A stretch of DNA of 64,000 nucleotides from Diacronema lutheri (GCA_019448385.1 JAGTXO010000012.1:124001-188000); one strand, 5' to 3'; counted from the first letter of the stretch, positions 39,130 to 49,639 are shown. Translations and numbers: made by a program. The notes: generated by a model not told the origin, from the sequence alone.

Positions 39130-39621
39130 CTACTTGTATTGCAACCGACCGCGTTTCGCTGTCGCGGGCGGCGCGAGCGGCTGCGGCCCGTCGACGTCCG
39201 CCCAACCTGAAAATTTTTGCTTTCGGCTGCACGCGCCCAGGTTCTCCGCGGAAGCCGCGTCGGCGAGCCGTCCTCTCGCCACGTGCGCGCACTTGAGGCG
39301 CTTTGTGAAGTGGTGCACGATGTCGACTGTGCTCAGCCCTTGTTCGCGCAGGCCGGAGATCTCCTGCCACAAGAGCAGCGTGCGCGTCGCCTCGTCCACA
39401 GAGAAGCCCGTGCACTCCATCACGCCGCCGAGGCGCTCCGCGTCCTTCGCTAGCTCCGCTCGCTTCGGGTCCGTCGTGAGGAGCCGCTCGATGAGCGAGA
39501 CGGACGCGGCGCGCGTGTCGTAGCCGTCGGCTTTGAGCAGCTTGTGCTCTTCCTGTCCGGTGCGGCTAAAGGCGTCCTGCGCACTCTTCAGCGACGCGTC
39601 GTGCTCGCCCTCCTCGTCCAT
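39130..39621 (-). CDS. Hypothetical 163-residue protein
   Basis: Single frame from the ATG at 39621 (MDEEGEHDASLKSAQDAFSR). The middle, SLIERLLTTDPKRAELAKDA, ERLGGVMECTGFSVDEATRT, LLLWQEISGLREQGLSTVDI, is well-formed amphipathic helix, possibly two small helical bundles. The C-terminus is Ala/Pro-rich. No signal peptide, membrane segment or known motif is seen. It lies between PDE6D and CCDC180, both ciliary, but I infer nothing from that. A Cys-containing stretch (AENLGACSRKQKFSG) may be past the real 3' splice point if there is an intron. Confidence 0.5.
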   Translation of the reverse strand: MDEEGEHDASLKSAQDAFSRTGQEEHKLLKADGYDTRAASVSLIERLLTTDPKRAELAKDAERLGGVMECTGFSVDEATRTLLLWQEISGLREQGLSTVDIVHHFTKRLKCAHVARGRLADAASAENLGACSRKQKFSGWADVDGPQPLAPPATAKRGRLQYK

Positions 39622-39833
39622 CCCGCGGCAGCCCGCACCACGCGCCAGGCGCTTCGACCGCTTCGTCCAGGCACAGGAGTTGTGAGATGGCGCCCTCGAG
39701 CACTTTTGGCTTTTGCGCGCCCAAAGAACACACTGTCCCTACTGCGGCCCTTTTTAAAAAAATATGCAGTGACGTCTTCCACACCGCGGGGCAACGAACG
39801 TAGCGACTAGCGAGCGAAAGAGGCAAAGAGCCC
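39622..39833. other. Spacer upstream of the hypothetical gene
   Basis: 212 bp between the CCDC180 stop and the ATG at 39621. It has an AT-rich piece with TTTTTAAAAAAATATGCA at 39751-39768, possibly a promoter element for the minus-strand gene. Confidence 0.4.
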
Positions 39834-42800
39834 TCACTTCTTGAGCATCGCTGTCATCTTGGCCCAATTGCGCGTCCACGCGTCCTCCTCGCGCAGCAGC
39901 GCCTGGCACTCGTGCACCATGTGCCGCGCAGTCTCGTGGTAGCGCGTGCGCAACATCGCGTACACGCGGTCGCGGCTCGCAAAGACCGCGCGGTGGGCCG
40001 GCGTGACGAACGACTGCGGCGCGAGCGTGGGCGCGCCGGCTGCGGGCGCGCCGGCAACTGGTGCGGCGGGCAAATAGGCGGCCGACGCGCCGCCGAGCGC
40101 GCCCGCCACGCCTGCCGCCTCGGGCGTGAGCTCGTCCGACGGAATCGCGCTCCACGCCCTGAGCGGAAACTTGCGGCCGGGCAACGGCGCGGGCATGTCT
40201 GCGCTCGTCTGCTCGATGAGCTCGTCGACAAGCTTGGCGCGCAGCGCTTTGCGCTTCGCGGCTGGCGGTTCCTCGGGCGGGATGAGGTCGACGGGGTACA
40301 CAAAATGGTCGAAAACGGTCGTGAGGACGGCAACCGTGCGCGAGAGGCGCACGAGCAGCTTGCCCGCACGCGCCGTCTCGGCGCCGATGAGCTGCTGCTG
40401 CAGCTCGGTTGCCGCAGCTCTGGCCACGTCAAGCCGATGCTCCTCCGCGCTCTCGAGCGCGTCCAGCTCAGCGCGCCGATTGGGGTTCGAAAGCGACGGC
40501 TTGAGCGAAGCCTCGTGCACGCGACGCCTTTTCTCCAGGTCGGCGCGCCGGCGCGCGTACGCCGCGCGAAGGCGCGCGGCCTCTGCCTCGGCGTGCGCGC
40601 AGGCAATCGTGCGCGTGGCGTCCAGCGCGGTCGCCGCGACGGTGGGCAGAAGTGCCTCCAGCTCGAAGAGTTGAAGGCGGAAGGCGCGGTTCTTTGCGCG
40701 CCTGCGCGTGCGCGCCCGTGCGCGCGCGTGCGTCGGCGTGCGCACGCGCGGTGCGCCACGGGCGGGCACGAGCGACTGCACTTCGCTGCGCTGCGCTGTG
40801 CTGCCCTGCGCACGAGCGGGCGTGCGCGCGCGCACCTGTGCTCTGTCACCTTGTCGGTGAAGTGCGCGAGCAGCACGGCCACGCGCCGGCCAGCCTCTTC
40901 GCGATCCGCAGCGAGCTCGGCCGGGCGCGTGGGCGCGCGCTCGCCCTTGTCCGCATAGTAGGGCCCGTAGAGCTCCTATTGGCCGCGGCGGTGGCGGGAA
41001 GGGTCGACGAATCGAGCGGGTAGCGCGCGCATCGCACGCGTGAGCCCGCGCCGCGCCGCGCCGCGCGTGTGGGATTCAAGCGGCGCGCGTGCGGGGAGCG
41101 CGTGCGACGCGCGCCATACGGCGCACGGCCGCGCTCAGCTCGGCGGGTGCGCACACACCAGGAGCTGCGTCTCCGTCTTGGCCCTCGCGCGCTCAACGCG
41201 CGCTACGAGCGCATCCGGATCCGAGCCGGGCGGCAGCGTCGCCGCCACGGCCTCCGCGCCGCCCGCTTTGCTCGCCGCTGGCTTGGCGGCCACGCCACCG
41301 CCCTTCGCGCCGTCAGCCGCGCCCTTCTTGCCCACAGCCTTCGGGTCGGCAGGCGCCGCAGCTGGCTGGCTCGCGACGAGCGGCTCGTCGCTGTCGATCG
41401 CGGTGGAAAGCTCGGCGGCGGGCACCTTGGAGTCGAGCACTTCGAGGTGCTTTGCGCGCAGCAGGCACAGTCGGCGCACCTCGTCGAGCGTGCGCAGCAT
41501 CTCGCGCAGCGCCGCTTCGCATGCGTCGGCGTCGGCGACGCTGGCGGCGGGCGCGGCCGCGCCACGCTGCGCGGCGACGAGCGCGCGCATCAGCTCGCCG
41601 ATCCGCTCCTCCGCCATCTCGGACGAGGTGAACTCAGAACGCATCACCGCCGCGCCTGCCGCGTGCGCCGCCTTCGCCCTGCCGATCAACTCGACGTCAA
41701 TACGGTTTTCGCGCAGCGCGGCGCCGAACGCCTCGTCGGCCTGGTCCGCGCCGCGAAGCAGCTCGGCCGCGACCGCTTCAATCATTGTCTGCTCCTCGCC
41801 GTGCAGCCGCTCGGCTTCGGCATCCATCGCTGCGAGCCGTTGGCTGAACATGCCGATCTCGTCGTCGTGGTACGCGCCGCCGTCCGCCCACGGCACGAGC
41901 GTAGCGCGGAACGAGCCGTTCGCCGCGCGCAGCTGCTCGAGCGCGCCGCCCGAGAGCGCGCGCAGCGCACCCATCTGCTCATCCTGCACGTGCCGTCGGA
42001 ACGCGCCGCTCGCCGCAGCCGCGTCACGGCTGAGCCGATCGATCGTCGCAACGTGCGTGTTCTTTGGGTGGCGGAGCTCGCGCGCGCGCGCGCTCATCTC
42101 AGCGAGGAAGACGTCAAGCGCCGCACGCACGTCGCGCACTGCGCCGGCAAAGTCGTCGCGCAGCGCAGCGGAGCGGCGCGAGACGTGGCGCGCGTGCCGG
42201 CCAAAGCGCTCGCGATGCTGCTGGATCTCGTCAAGCCGTTGGTCGCGCACATCCAGCTCGAGGCGGCCCGCGCGCGGCCTGTGCGCGAGCAGCCGCTCGT
42301 CGAGCTCGAGACGCACCGATCTGCGCAGCGCGTCCGCGTCCGCGCGCGCGCGCGAGACGAGCTGGGCGGTGCGGCTCTCAACGTGCGACGCGACGGTCGC
42401 GGCGAGCGAGAGGCGCAGATCGTGCAGCAGCTCAGGCTCGACCACCTCGAAGGCGATGCATTGCATGCCGTCGCTGTCGAGCGGCGCTGTAAGGCCGACG
42501 AGCTCCGCCGGCAGGTGCGCGATCGATGCCTCCTCCGCGTCGGCGTCCGCTGAGCTCACGCGCGAGAAGTGGCGAAGCGCGGCGGTCGCGGCCTCGAGCG
42601 CCTGCGCGGGCGTGAGCTCCGCGCCCTCCGCCGCGCCCTCCGCCGCGGCAGGCGCGCCCGCCGCCGCCGCGCGCGCGGCCGCTTCGTCGCGGGCCGCCGC
42701 CTCACAGTCGCGCCTGTAAAGTGGCGCCTCGTCAGGCCGGAGCAGCCGAAACCAGCGCCCGCCGGCCTGGAAGCGCAGGCGTGCGGTGAAATCATCTCGC

Positions 42801-45005
42801 TCGCGGTAATCCTCGCCGCGCGCCTCCGCATCGAGAATCCTCTCAGCGCGCCAATCCTCGGGGAACGTGGCGCCCCAAGACGCGTCGGTGCCCGGCTCGG
42901 CCACGCCGCCCGTGGCGTTTGCGGCGTCAACGTCGTCATCGTCGTCGTCGGCATCTTCGTCGTCGCGATCCGTCCCGCGCTCTGCCTCGTGCTCGTGGTC
43001 GGACAGCGCGGTCGTGGCGCGCTCGGACGCCATCTCCGCCTTGCTGCTGCTGCTGCTCTTGGCGTCCATGGCCGCACCACTCTTGCCGCCCTTGCCGCCC
43101 TTGCCGCCCTTGCCGCCCTTTTCGCCTGGCGCGGCGGCCGCCGCCGCCGCCGCGATCGTCGCCGCGTCGTAGGCCGCGGCGGCCACGCGCGCCGCGGCCT
43201 CGGTCGCGACGAGCCGCGCGCGTCGCGCGCGCAGCCACTCGTGGTAATCGGCCTCAGCCATCATGTCGATCTCTTCGCAGACTGCACGGCTGAATCGCGC
43301 CATCTCAGCTCCCACCTCCGTAGGGTGCGTGTCGAGCGTGTCGAGCGTGCCCTCGCCAAACCGGCGGTAGCCATCCTCAATCTTGCGCAGCAGCTCAAGC
43401 GCGCGCGCAAGCGCATTGGCCGAGCCCGCCTCGGTTGCGTCCTGGCGCATCTCGACGACCGTCGCATCAAGCTCCGCCTCGAGCTCGCGGTCGGTACGCT
43501 CGTGCAGCCGCCGCTTGTCGTGCAGCCGCTCCTTGAAGGCGGCAAAGAGCGCGTCCGTTCGCGCCGAGTTCTCGTCTAGATGGCGGCCCGCCTCGCGGAA
43601 GAGCGCGATTGCCTGCAGCGCGCGCTCGTGCAGCCTGCGGAGCTGCGCACCGAGCGCACCGCCAATCCGACCGATGAGCGCAGCCGCCTCGCGCCGCCGC
43701 TCGGCCGCGAGCGGCTCCGCCTCGCGCGCGACGATGCGCGCGATCTCGGCCGTGCCCGCGTGCGAGACATGCTCGAGCCGCGCGCGCAGCATGTCGAGCG
43801 CATGGCCGACGGCCGCTTCCGTCTGCGCCTCGGCCTCGCGCAGCCGCTCGAGGAACGCCGTGTGCATCGCGCGCTCGCGCTCGGCAAGCTCCGCCGCCTC
43901 CACGGCCTTGGCCGCGCCTGCCGCGCGCGTCAGCTGCTCCTTGCGCAGCTCGGCAAGGGACCGAAGCAAAGCGACGCGCTCGGCGCCAAACCGCGACTGC
44001 TCAGCGCGCAGCTCAGTGAGGGTGGCTTTACGCTTCTCGGGCGCAATGATGGCTGCCGACGCGACGTGCTCCTTGAAGAGCGAAAGGGCGCGCGAGTGGC
44101 ACGCGGCGCGCCACGCGGCGAGGCGAAGGCGAAAGCGCTGCTCATGCTCGCGCTGCCTGCGCACCTCAGCAACGCGCAGCTTGGCGATCAGCTCGGCGTG
44201 CACCGCTCGGTTGGAGATGATGAGCATGTTGACCTCGGATGTCATCTTCTCGAGCGCGCGCTCCAGCTCATTGGGCAGCATGTGTGCAATCTCGACGCAC
44301 GCGTCCATGAGCTGGCAAAGCTCGACGTGCGTCGCCTGCCTCCGCTCGCCCTCCATATCGTCCAGCTCGGTTTCAAACTCGGCGATCCATGTCGCGCGGC
44401 GCGGGCCCTGCGCGTCAATTGCGGAGCCGATCGTCTGAACATCCGACAGCTCAAGCCGCGTGAGGAACGCGTCGTTCAGCTCCTCGAAGAAGGCCTCGAT
44501 CTCTGCGCGCGCGTGGCGGCGTACGCGCGGTCGCAGACGCGCAGGGACACGGACTCAGGCGACGGCGGCGATCCATGAGCGCGGCCAAATCGGCGCGCGC
44601 GCAGGCGGCGCGCGCAGGCGGGCGCAGCATGCGCGCACACCCGAATCATTGAGCTCGAGCAGCTGCTTGAACGAGCGCGCCGCGTGGCCCGTGCGCAGCT
44701 CGATCTCAACGTTGAGGTAGCCCCTGCGCTTGGTGTACGCCTCCATCGCCTGCTCCTGCCGCTCCTTGCGCGCGAGCTTCATCTCCTCGATGCCCACGCC
44801 GCCAGTCGAGCTGATGCCCGGCTTCGGGAATGTGGCAAGCGACTGCACCTCTCCCACCGCCACGTCGTTCTCCGACGGCTGCCGCGGCGCGGGCTTGAGG
44901 CTGCCGCGTGCGCACGCCGGTCGCGATTGGCGCGCGCGCGCGCAGAGGGCGGGCGCTCATGAGATGCGCGAGCGCGCGCGGGAAGGGGGGGGGGAGGGGG
45001 GAAGC

Positions 45006-45044
<39 letters not shown>

Positions 45045-45387
45045 CGGATGACACTGCGAGCAGCGCGCACTCGCGCAGCAGCTCGGGGCGCGTCGGCGGC
45101 GCCATGTCGTGTTTGGTTTCGGCGCGACCGCTCACTCGCTCGCGCCGGAGCGAGCGCAGCAGGCCCGACTCTGCGTTGAAGACGTTGGCGAGCGACTGCT
45201 TGGCCAGCGGCGCCTGCGAGCTGCCAAATTCGAGCGTCGCTGCCAGCCCCTCGAGCGTGCTCCCCAGGCCGTCATCCGGAGGCGTAGCCTCGAGCGTGCT
45301 CAGGGCGACCAACGCCCCCCGCTCGCGCGTTGCGGCTGCCATCGCCGTGTAACGGAAAGGCGTCCGAAAGGCGTCCAGCGCGCCCAT
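39834..45387 (-). CDS. CCDC180: CCDC180-like large coiled-coil ciliary protein
   Basis: Five exons, 45387-45053, 44900-44641, 44502-41159, 40975-40850 and 40691-39834, join in frame to 1,640 residues. After SFKQLLELNDSEIEAFFEEL, NDAFLTRLE, several hundred residues are helical and coiled coil (ELERALEKMTSEVNMLIISN, LRRLHERALQAIALFREAGR), resembling the DUF4455 region of CCDC180. A low-complexity Gly-Lys and Asp/Ala linker follows, then a second helical domain containing FRLLRPDEAPLYRRDCEAAA, NRIDVELIGRAKAAHAAGAA, LYGPYYADKGERAPTRPAEL and FPLRAWSAIPSDELTPEAAG, like DUF4456. CCDC180 localises to ciliated cells in animals; an axonemal role is inferred. Intron 1 contains a 37-nt G/C homopolymer. 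Its ATG overlaps that of the divergent TatD frame. Confidence 0.7.
45008..45044. repeat. 37-nt G homopolymer in CCDC180 intron 1
   Basis: An uninterrupted run of G on the + strand (C on the sense strand) begins 8 nt inside the intron from the donor at 45053/45052. Shorter G runs continue to 44980. Confidence 0.9.
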
Positions 45388-46561
45388 GCTGACGTCGGTG
45401 GGCGTGCTCGACGCGCTGATCGTGGCCGCGACGCAGGGTCGCGTGTCGCGAGCACTGCCGACTGACGCCCGTGGCGCGGTCGCATGTTCGCTACGCGCCG
45501 CGGGCGCGCCCGTGAGGGGCAGCCTACCGGCCGTGCGCGCGCCCGCACGCACCGCGCCGCAGGTGGGCGACGGCGCACGGCCAATGGCTGGCGGACGCGA
45601 GCCCGCGAGCTCCGCGCTGCCCACCGCGGTGCTGCCGCTCTTCGACATTGGCGCCAACCTGCTCGACCCGATGTTCGGCGGGGTGTACAACGGCAAGCAG
45701 GCGCATGAGCCCGACCTCGATCGCGTGCTCGGCAGGGCTGCAGCCGCTGGCGTGCGCGACTTGGTCGTGACAGCAGGCAGCCTGGTGGACAGCCGACGCG
45801 CGCTCGCGCTCGTGCGCGCGCTGCGTGGCTCAAGCCCGGTGAGGCTCTCTTGCACCGTCGGCGTCCACCCGACGCGCTGCACCGAGTTTGAGGATGGCAA
45901 CGCGCCGACGACCGTCGCACAGCTGCTCGAGCTCGCGCGCGACGGGATGGCCGACGGCTCGGTCGTTGCAATTGGCGAGATCGGGCTTGACTTTGACCGG
46001 CTACACTTCTGCCCGCGCGACGTGCAGCAGCGCCATTTCGACGCGCAGCTCGAGCTCGCCCATCAGACTGGCCTGCCCCTCTTTCTGCACAATCGCAACA
46101 CATCCGGTGTCTTCACTGCAGCGGTGCGCGCGCGCCGATCGCTCATCCGCGCGGGCGGCGTCGTGCACTCCTTCGATGGCGGGCTCGCCGAGCTGCATGA
46201 GCTGCTCGAGCTCGGCTTCTCGATCGGCATTAACGGCTGCTCGCTCCGCACCGACGAGAACCTGCGCGTCGCCGCACACGTGCCGCTCGACCGCCTTATG
46301 CTCGAGACGGACGCGCCGTGGTGCCAAGTGCGGCAGACGCACGCGGGAGCCAAGCACCTGATGACCAAGTTTGGCGAGGTCAAAAAGGAAAGCTGGAACG
46401 CGAACGCGTGCGTGAAATCGCGCAACGAGCCGTGCCACTGTCGGCAGGTCCTCGAGGTTGTCGCGGCTGTCCGAGGTCAACCGGCGGGAGAGGTGGCGGC
46501 CGCCGCGCGCGCGAACGCGCGCGCGCTCTTTTACGGCGAGCCCCCCGGCGCGCGGTGCTAG
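45386..46561 (+). CDS. TatD-family 3'-5' DNase (TATDN1-like)
   Basis: Frame of 391 residues if started at 45386. The next in-frame ATG at 45584 (MAGGREPASSALPTAVLPLFDIGANL) gives a more typical length of about 325. The fold starts LFDIGANLLDPMF (the first metal ligands differ slightly from the bacterial D-x-H-x-H form, as in TATDN1), then CTVGVHPTRCTEFED, IGEIGLDFDRLHFCPRDVQQ, LPLFLHNRNTSGVF, VVHSFDGGLAEL and LMLETDAPWCQVR (final metal Asp). TatD enzymes are metal-dependent exonucleases with roles in DNA repair and apoptosis-like DNA breakdown. The optional 66-residue extension is Ala/Arg-rich and could be an organelle-targeting leader. Confidence 0.85.
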   Translation: MLTSVGVLDALIVAATQGRVSRALPTDARGAVACSLRAAGAPVRGSLPAVRAPARTAPQVGDGARPMAGGREPASSALPTAVLPLFDIGANLLDPMFGGVYNGKQAHEPDLDRVLGRAAAAGVRDLVVTAGSLVDSRRALALVRALRGSSPVRLSCTVGVHPTRCTEFEDGNAPTTVAQLLELARDGMADGSVVAIGEIGLDFDRLHFCPRDVQQRHFDAQLELAHQTGLPLFLHNRNTSGVFTAAVRARRSLIRAGGVVHSFDGGLAELHELLELGFSIGINGCSLRTDENLRVAAHVPLDRLMLETDAPWCQVRQTHAGAKHLMTKFGEVKKESWNANACVKSRNEPCHCRQVLEVVAAVRGQPAGEVAAAARANARALFYGEPPGARC

Positions 46562-46573
46562 GACAGCGCGCTG

Positions 46574-47392
46574 TCAGTCGTCGGCGAGGCCGCGCCGCGC
46601 GAGTTGGAAGACGCCGAGGCCGACGCCGAGCACGCCGAGCGCGAGGGACACGATCAGCAGCCCGCCGCCCGTCAGACGCGCGTGCCGAATTATAAGGCGC
46701 GCGTAGCGCAGCAGCAAGCCCGGGAAGTTGTTTGCGAACGAGATCCGTCCAAACGAGTCCTCGGCGTCGTCCTGGATGCCCTCGTTTACAAGCGACATCA
46801 TGAAGAGCACGGCTGAAACGGTGAGCGTGGCGGGCACGGTGGCCCAAGAAACGCCCATCGCCAAGACGGCGCGCAGGCCAATCATCGCGGCGGCGCCGAG
46901 CAGGCCGATGATGAACTGCACATTTGTCCCAAGCCATGCGAGCTCGTAGTCGCGCTGCAGCAGCGCGAGCACACTCTCGCTCGGGAGCGCGCCCGCCTCG
47001 GTCAGCTTGTTCACGGCGACCGTCGCGTGCACAACCGCGACGATCTCGGCGAACAAAGATATGACGCCGACGAGCACGTTGGCGTGCTTGAGCGTGGAGT
47101 CGAGCTTCGACGAGTTTGTCGACGGTAGCGAAAATCCAAACGTGAGCGGCATCAGCGCGCCCGCAAAGAAGGACGCGGGCAGCCGCACGTTGGCAAAGAG
47201 CGCGGCGGCCTTCGCGGAATGGTCGGCGAGCGCAAGCACGCTGAGGTGCGCAAGGCCACGCGGCGCGCAGGCCACCATCCGGCGCGCGCCGGCCAGCGGC
47301 TGGGAGATGGTCCGCGCGCGAAGCGCGGCGTGCCCGTAAACGTGCTCGACGCCGGTTAGCGCGGCAAGAAACGAGAGCGTCACTCTGGACAT
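46574..47392 (-). CDS. Polytopic membrane protein, unrecognised
   Basis: Single exon of 272 residues from the ATG at 47392 (the upstream in-frame codon is GTG). Hydrophobic segments: HANVLVGVISLFAEIVAVVH, WLGTNVQFIIGLLGAAAMIG, ATVPATLTVSAVLFMMSLVN and GGGLLIVSLALGVLGVGLGV, with a possible one near LPASFFAGALMPLTFGFSL. A soluble acidic loop, EGIQDDAEDSFGRISFANNF, lies before the last segment. The N-terminus (MSRVTLSFLAALTGVEHVYG) might be an organelle leader. It is similar in feel to small algal plastid membrane proteins, but I cannot name a family. It ends 12 bp from the TatD stop codon. Confidence 0.6.
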   Translation of the reverse strand: MSRVTLSFLAALTGVEHVYGHAALRARTISQPLAGARRMVACAPRGLAHLSVLALADHSAKAAALFANVRLPASFFAGALMPLTFGFSLPSTNSSKLDSTLKHANVLVGVISLFAEIVAVVHATVAVNKLTEAGALPSESVLALLQRDYELAWLGTNVQFIIGLLGAAAMIGLRAVLAMGVSWATVPATLTVSAVLFMMSLVNEGIQDDAEDSFGRISFANNFPGLLLRYARLIIRHARLTGGGLLIVSLALGVLGVGLGVFQLARRGLADD

Positions 47393-47453
47393 GCCGTCCC
47401 CGCTGCCGGCGTGCACAGGGTCGTCGGACCGCTGCGTGGCCCTTCGTCTTATT

Positions 47454-47485
47454 TTATGGGGGTGTTATGGGGGTATTATGGGGGT
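47454..47485. repeat. Three 11-bp TTATGGGGGTG/A repeats
   Basis: TTATGGGGGT occurs at 47454, 47465 and 47476 with an exact 11-bp period, in the 211-bp space between two divergent genes. It resembles the outer bases (TTATGGGGGG) of the transposon end at 13952. Confidence 0.8.
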
Positions 47486-47603
47486 ATTCCCACAATCATT
47501 ATCATGGGCCATGGGGGGTGAAACTTGAAATCTAATCTTTTGTGCGCATTTTGTATTGTACTGTAGGGAGGGCCGTTGAGCTCAGCGGCACGGCTGCAGC
47601 GAC

Positions 47604-48611
47604 ATGGGCGCCGCGCACCGCACGACGATGCACGGGGCGCGGTGCGTCGTGCTCGTGCTCGTGCTCGTGCTCGCTTTGCCGGTTGCGCTGAAAGACACAG
47701 GAGCGCCCGTCGCATCGCTGGTGCCACCCGTGCCGGGCGTGCCGCGTCCCGTGGTCGTGATGGTCCTCAACAGCGCATACACGAGGGTGTTCGAGAACTT
47801 CATACGCGCGCCTGGCGCGCACCACCTGGCAGCGTGGGAGACGCACATCATCTGCACGGACAGAGCGACGGCTGTATCACTCGCCAAGCTGGGCTGGAGA
47901 TGTCAGGACACGGTGAAGACCGGCCGAAGCGCCGCGCAGGTGTACACGCGGCGGATCCCGTACGTCGCCCACCTCGTCCACCTGGGTCGGGACGTGCTCA
48001 TCACGGACGTTGATGCCATCTGGCTGGGAGATCCGCTGCCTGACATCATGGCCACGCAAGCGGGCATCATCGGCAGCCGCGGCAGGTCGCCACACCTCGA
48101 CTGGGGCGCGTCCTTGTGCATGGGCTTCATCTTCTTCCGCGGCTCCGACCCGCTCGTGCGCGCGGCGATGCCCGTGCTCACCGAGCCGATGAGGGAAGAC
48201 CAGACGGATTTCAACCACAACATGCAGCGCGAGCGGCTTGTGTGGGACGAGGGGCGCGTGCGCTTTGTCGACTCGATCGACACGAGCTTCGGCACGCTGC
48301 GCCCGAAGAATGCGAATGCGGGCCATGCCGGCCTGCGCGTCGCGATGCTTCCGCACAAGAGCTACGTGCGCATATGCGAGGACAAGGTGGATTATTCGAC
48401 GGTCATCATCGCGCATTGTCATAGCCGCGGCAAGCGGGCGCATCTCAAGGTCCAAAGTCTCGGCGCGAAGAACCTGTGGTACATCCCGGAGAAAGGCCGA
48501 CCGGACATCGACCCGCATCCGCCCATGCCGCAACCGGGTACGGCGCGGTGGAGCGCCTTCGTTGCGCAACAGCGCGCGCCGGCGTCCAACGCTAGCGCGC
48601 CATCTCCCTAA
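47604..48611 (+). CDS. GT77-like nucleotide-diphospho-sugar transferase
   Basis: Single exon of 335 residues. A signal anchor near the start (RCVVLVLVLVLALPVALKD) predicts a type II Golgi protein. VVVMVLNSAYTRVFENFI opens the catalytic domain. The DxD-type metal site is LITDVDAIWLGDPL; WGASLCMGFIFFRGSD, REDQTDFNHNMQ and IIAHCHSRGKRAHLK follow, the order of the nucleotide-diphospho-sugar transferase domain (GT77, relatives of plant RGXT/RRA). Such enzymes add xylose, galactose or arabinose to glycans. The last 24 residues are encoded by the first unit of a 79-bp tandem repeat that continues past the stop codon. Confidence 0.75.
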   Translation: MGAAHRTTMHGARCVVLVLVLVLALPVALKDTGAPVASLVPPVPGVPRPVVVMVLNSAYTRVFENFIRAPGAHHLAAWETHIICTDRATAVSLAKLGWRCQDTVKTGRSAAQVYTRRIPYVAHLVHLGRDVLITDVDAIWLGDPLPDIMATQAGIIGSRGRSPHLDWGASLCMGFIFFRGSDPLVRAAMPVLTEPMREDQTDFNHNMQRERLVWDEGRVRFVDSIDTSFGTLRPKNANAGHAGLRVAMLPHKSYVRICEDKVDYSTVIIAHCHSRGKRAHLKVQSLGAKNLWYIPEKGRPDIDPHPPMPQPGTARWSAFVAQQRAPASNASAPSP

Positions 48612-48767
48612 CCCGGGTACGGCGCGGTGAAGCGCCTTCGTTGCGCAACAGCGCGCGCCGGCGTCCAACGCTAGCGCGCCATCTCCCTAACCCGGGTACG
48701 GCGCGGTGAAGCGCTTTCGTTGCGCAACAGCGCGCGCCGGCGTCCAACGCTAGCGCACCATCTCAAG
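48534..48767. repeat. 79-bp tandem repeat, three units, starting inside the GT77 gene
   Basis: Units start at 48534, 48613 and 48692 and differ at only a few positions. The first is coding and includes the stop codon, the other two are in the 3' flank. After the third unit the sequence CTCAAGGTCCAAA repeats a piece from inside the gene (near 48444), suggesting an unequal exchange junction. A run of 14 A follows at about 48773. Confidence 0.9.
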
Positions 48768-48817
48768 GTCCAAAAAAAAAAAAGAGACAGCCACGAAAAT
48801 TGAGAGCGCGCGCGCGG

Positions 48818-49639
48818 TCATGCAGGCAGCTCGGCGGTTGGCGCGAAAGTCTCTGCGAACGCGCTGCTCGGCGTGCCGTGGTTCGCGCCGTCGTGCGCCC
48901 TCGGCGCGGTGCCCTCGCCTTGCTCGGGCGCAGGCGCGCCGGTGAAGCGCAGCTGGTAGGTGGGCGAAGCGCGGCTTTCGCGATCGACCTGTGCGCGCTC
49001 TGCGCGTTGCAGGACGCAGAGGTACAGGCAGACCGATACCACCGCGTAGACGCAAAGCGCTACCATTGCCATGCGGTAACCGGCGTCGTCGAGGCCGCGG
49101 CTTACCTGCATCTGGAAGCAGAGCGTGGCGAGGCCCCCACCAAATGCGACCCAGGCGACCCAAAACGCCGCGTGCTTGAGCTTGACGAGCACGGGGGTGC
49201 GCTGCGCGGGGGCGGGCGGCACGTTTGTCACCTCGTACGGCAGCCGGTAGGTCTGCGCGCAGATCAAGCACACGAGCCGCTTGTCGATGTCTGACTGCGC
49301 GTGGGCGGCGCGGAAATTGATCCACCGCTCGAGGCAGGGGCCGTGCACTGCGAGCGAGCGGCAGCCGCACGCCTGGCCGACGATGAGCGGCGCAGCCGCG
49401 TCATCCTCCGCGCAGATGAAGCACGCGGTGTCGCCATCCACTTCGCCGTGGACCGGCGGGTGCGCGCACAGCGGCGGGCTCTCCGGACGCACAGCGCGGC
49501 GCGCGGCTGGCGAGGGTGGCCGGCCGGGGGGCGGCGCCGCGCGCGTCGAGGACGTGCCCGCAGATTGCGGCACGTCGCTAGGGATCTCGATCCGGAGTTC
49601 GTGGAGGCCGGCGCTCGTCCTATTCTGCTCGCTTGTCAT
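48818..49639 (-). CDS. RING-CH (MARCH-type) membrane E3 ubiquitin ligase
   Basis: Single exon of 273 residues from the ATG at 49639; an in-frame ATG at 49696 is possible. The RING-CH finger is ACFICAEDDAAAPLIVGQAC, GCRSLAVHGPCLERWINFRA, then LVCLICAQTY: Cys/Cys, Cys/Cys, His/Cys, Cys/Cys in the RINGv spacing. LPYEV follows the finger as in MARCH proteins. Two transmembrane segments follow (FWVAWVAFGGGLATLCF, MAMVALCVYAVVSVCLYLCV). The product should ubiquitinate membrane proteins in the endomembrane system. N- and C-terminal tails are Pro/Ala-rich and probably disordered. Confidence 0.82.
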   Translation of the reverse strand: MTSEQNRTSAGLHELRIEIPSDVPQSAGTSSTRAAPPPGRPPSPAARRAVRPESPPLCAHPPVHGEVDGDTACFICAEDDAAAPLIVGQACGCRSLAVHGPCLERWINFRAAHAQSDIDKRLVCLICAQTYRLPYEVTNVPPAPAQRTPVLVKLKHAAFWVAWVAFGGGLATLCFQMQVSRGLDDAGYRMAMVALCVYAVVSVCLYLCVLQRAERAQVDRESRASPTYQLRFTGAPAPEQGEGTAPRAHDGANHGTPSSAFAETFAPTAELPA

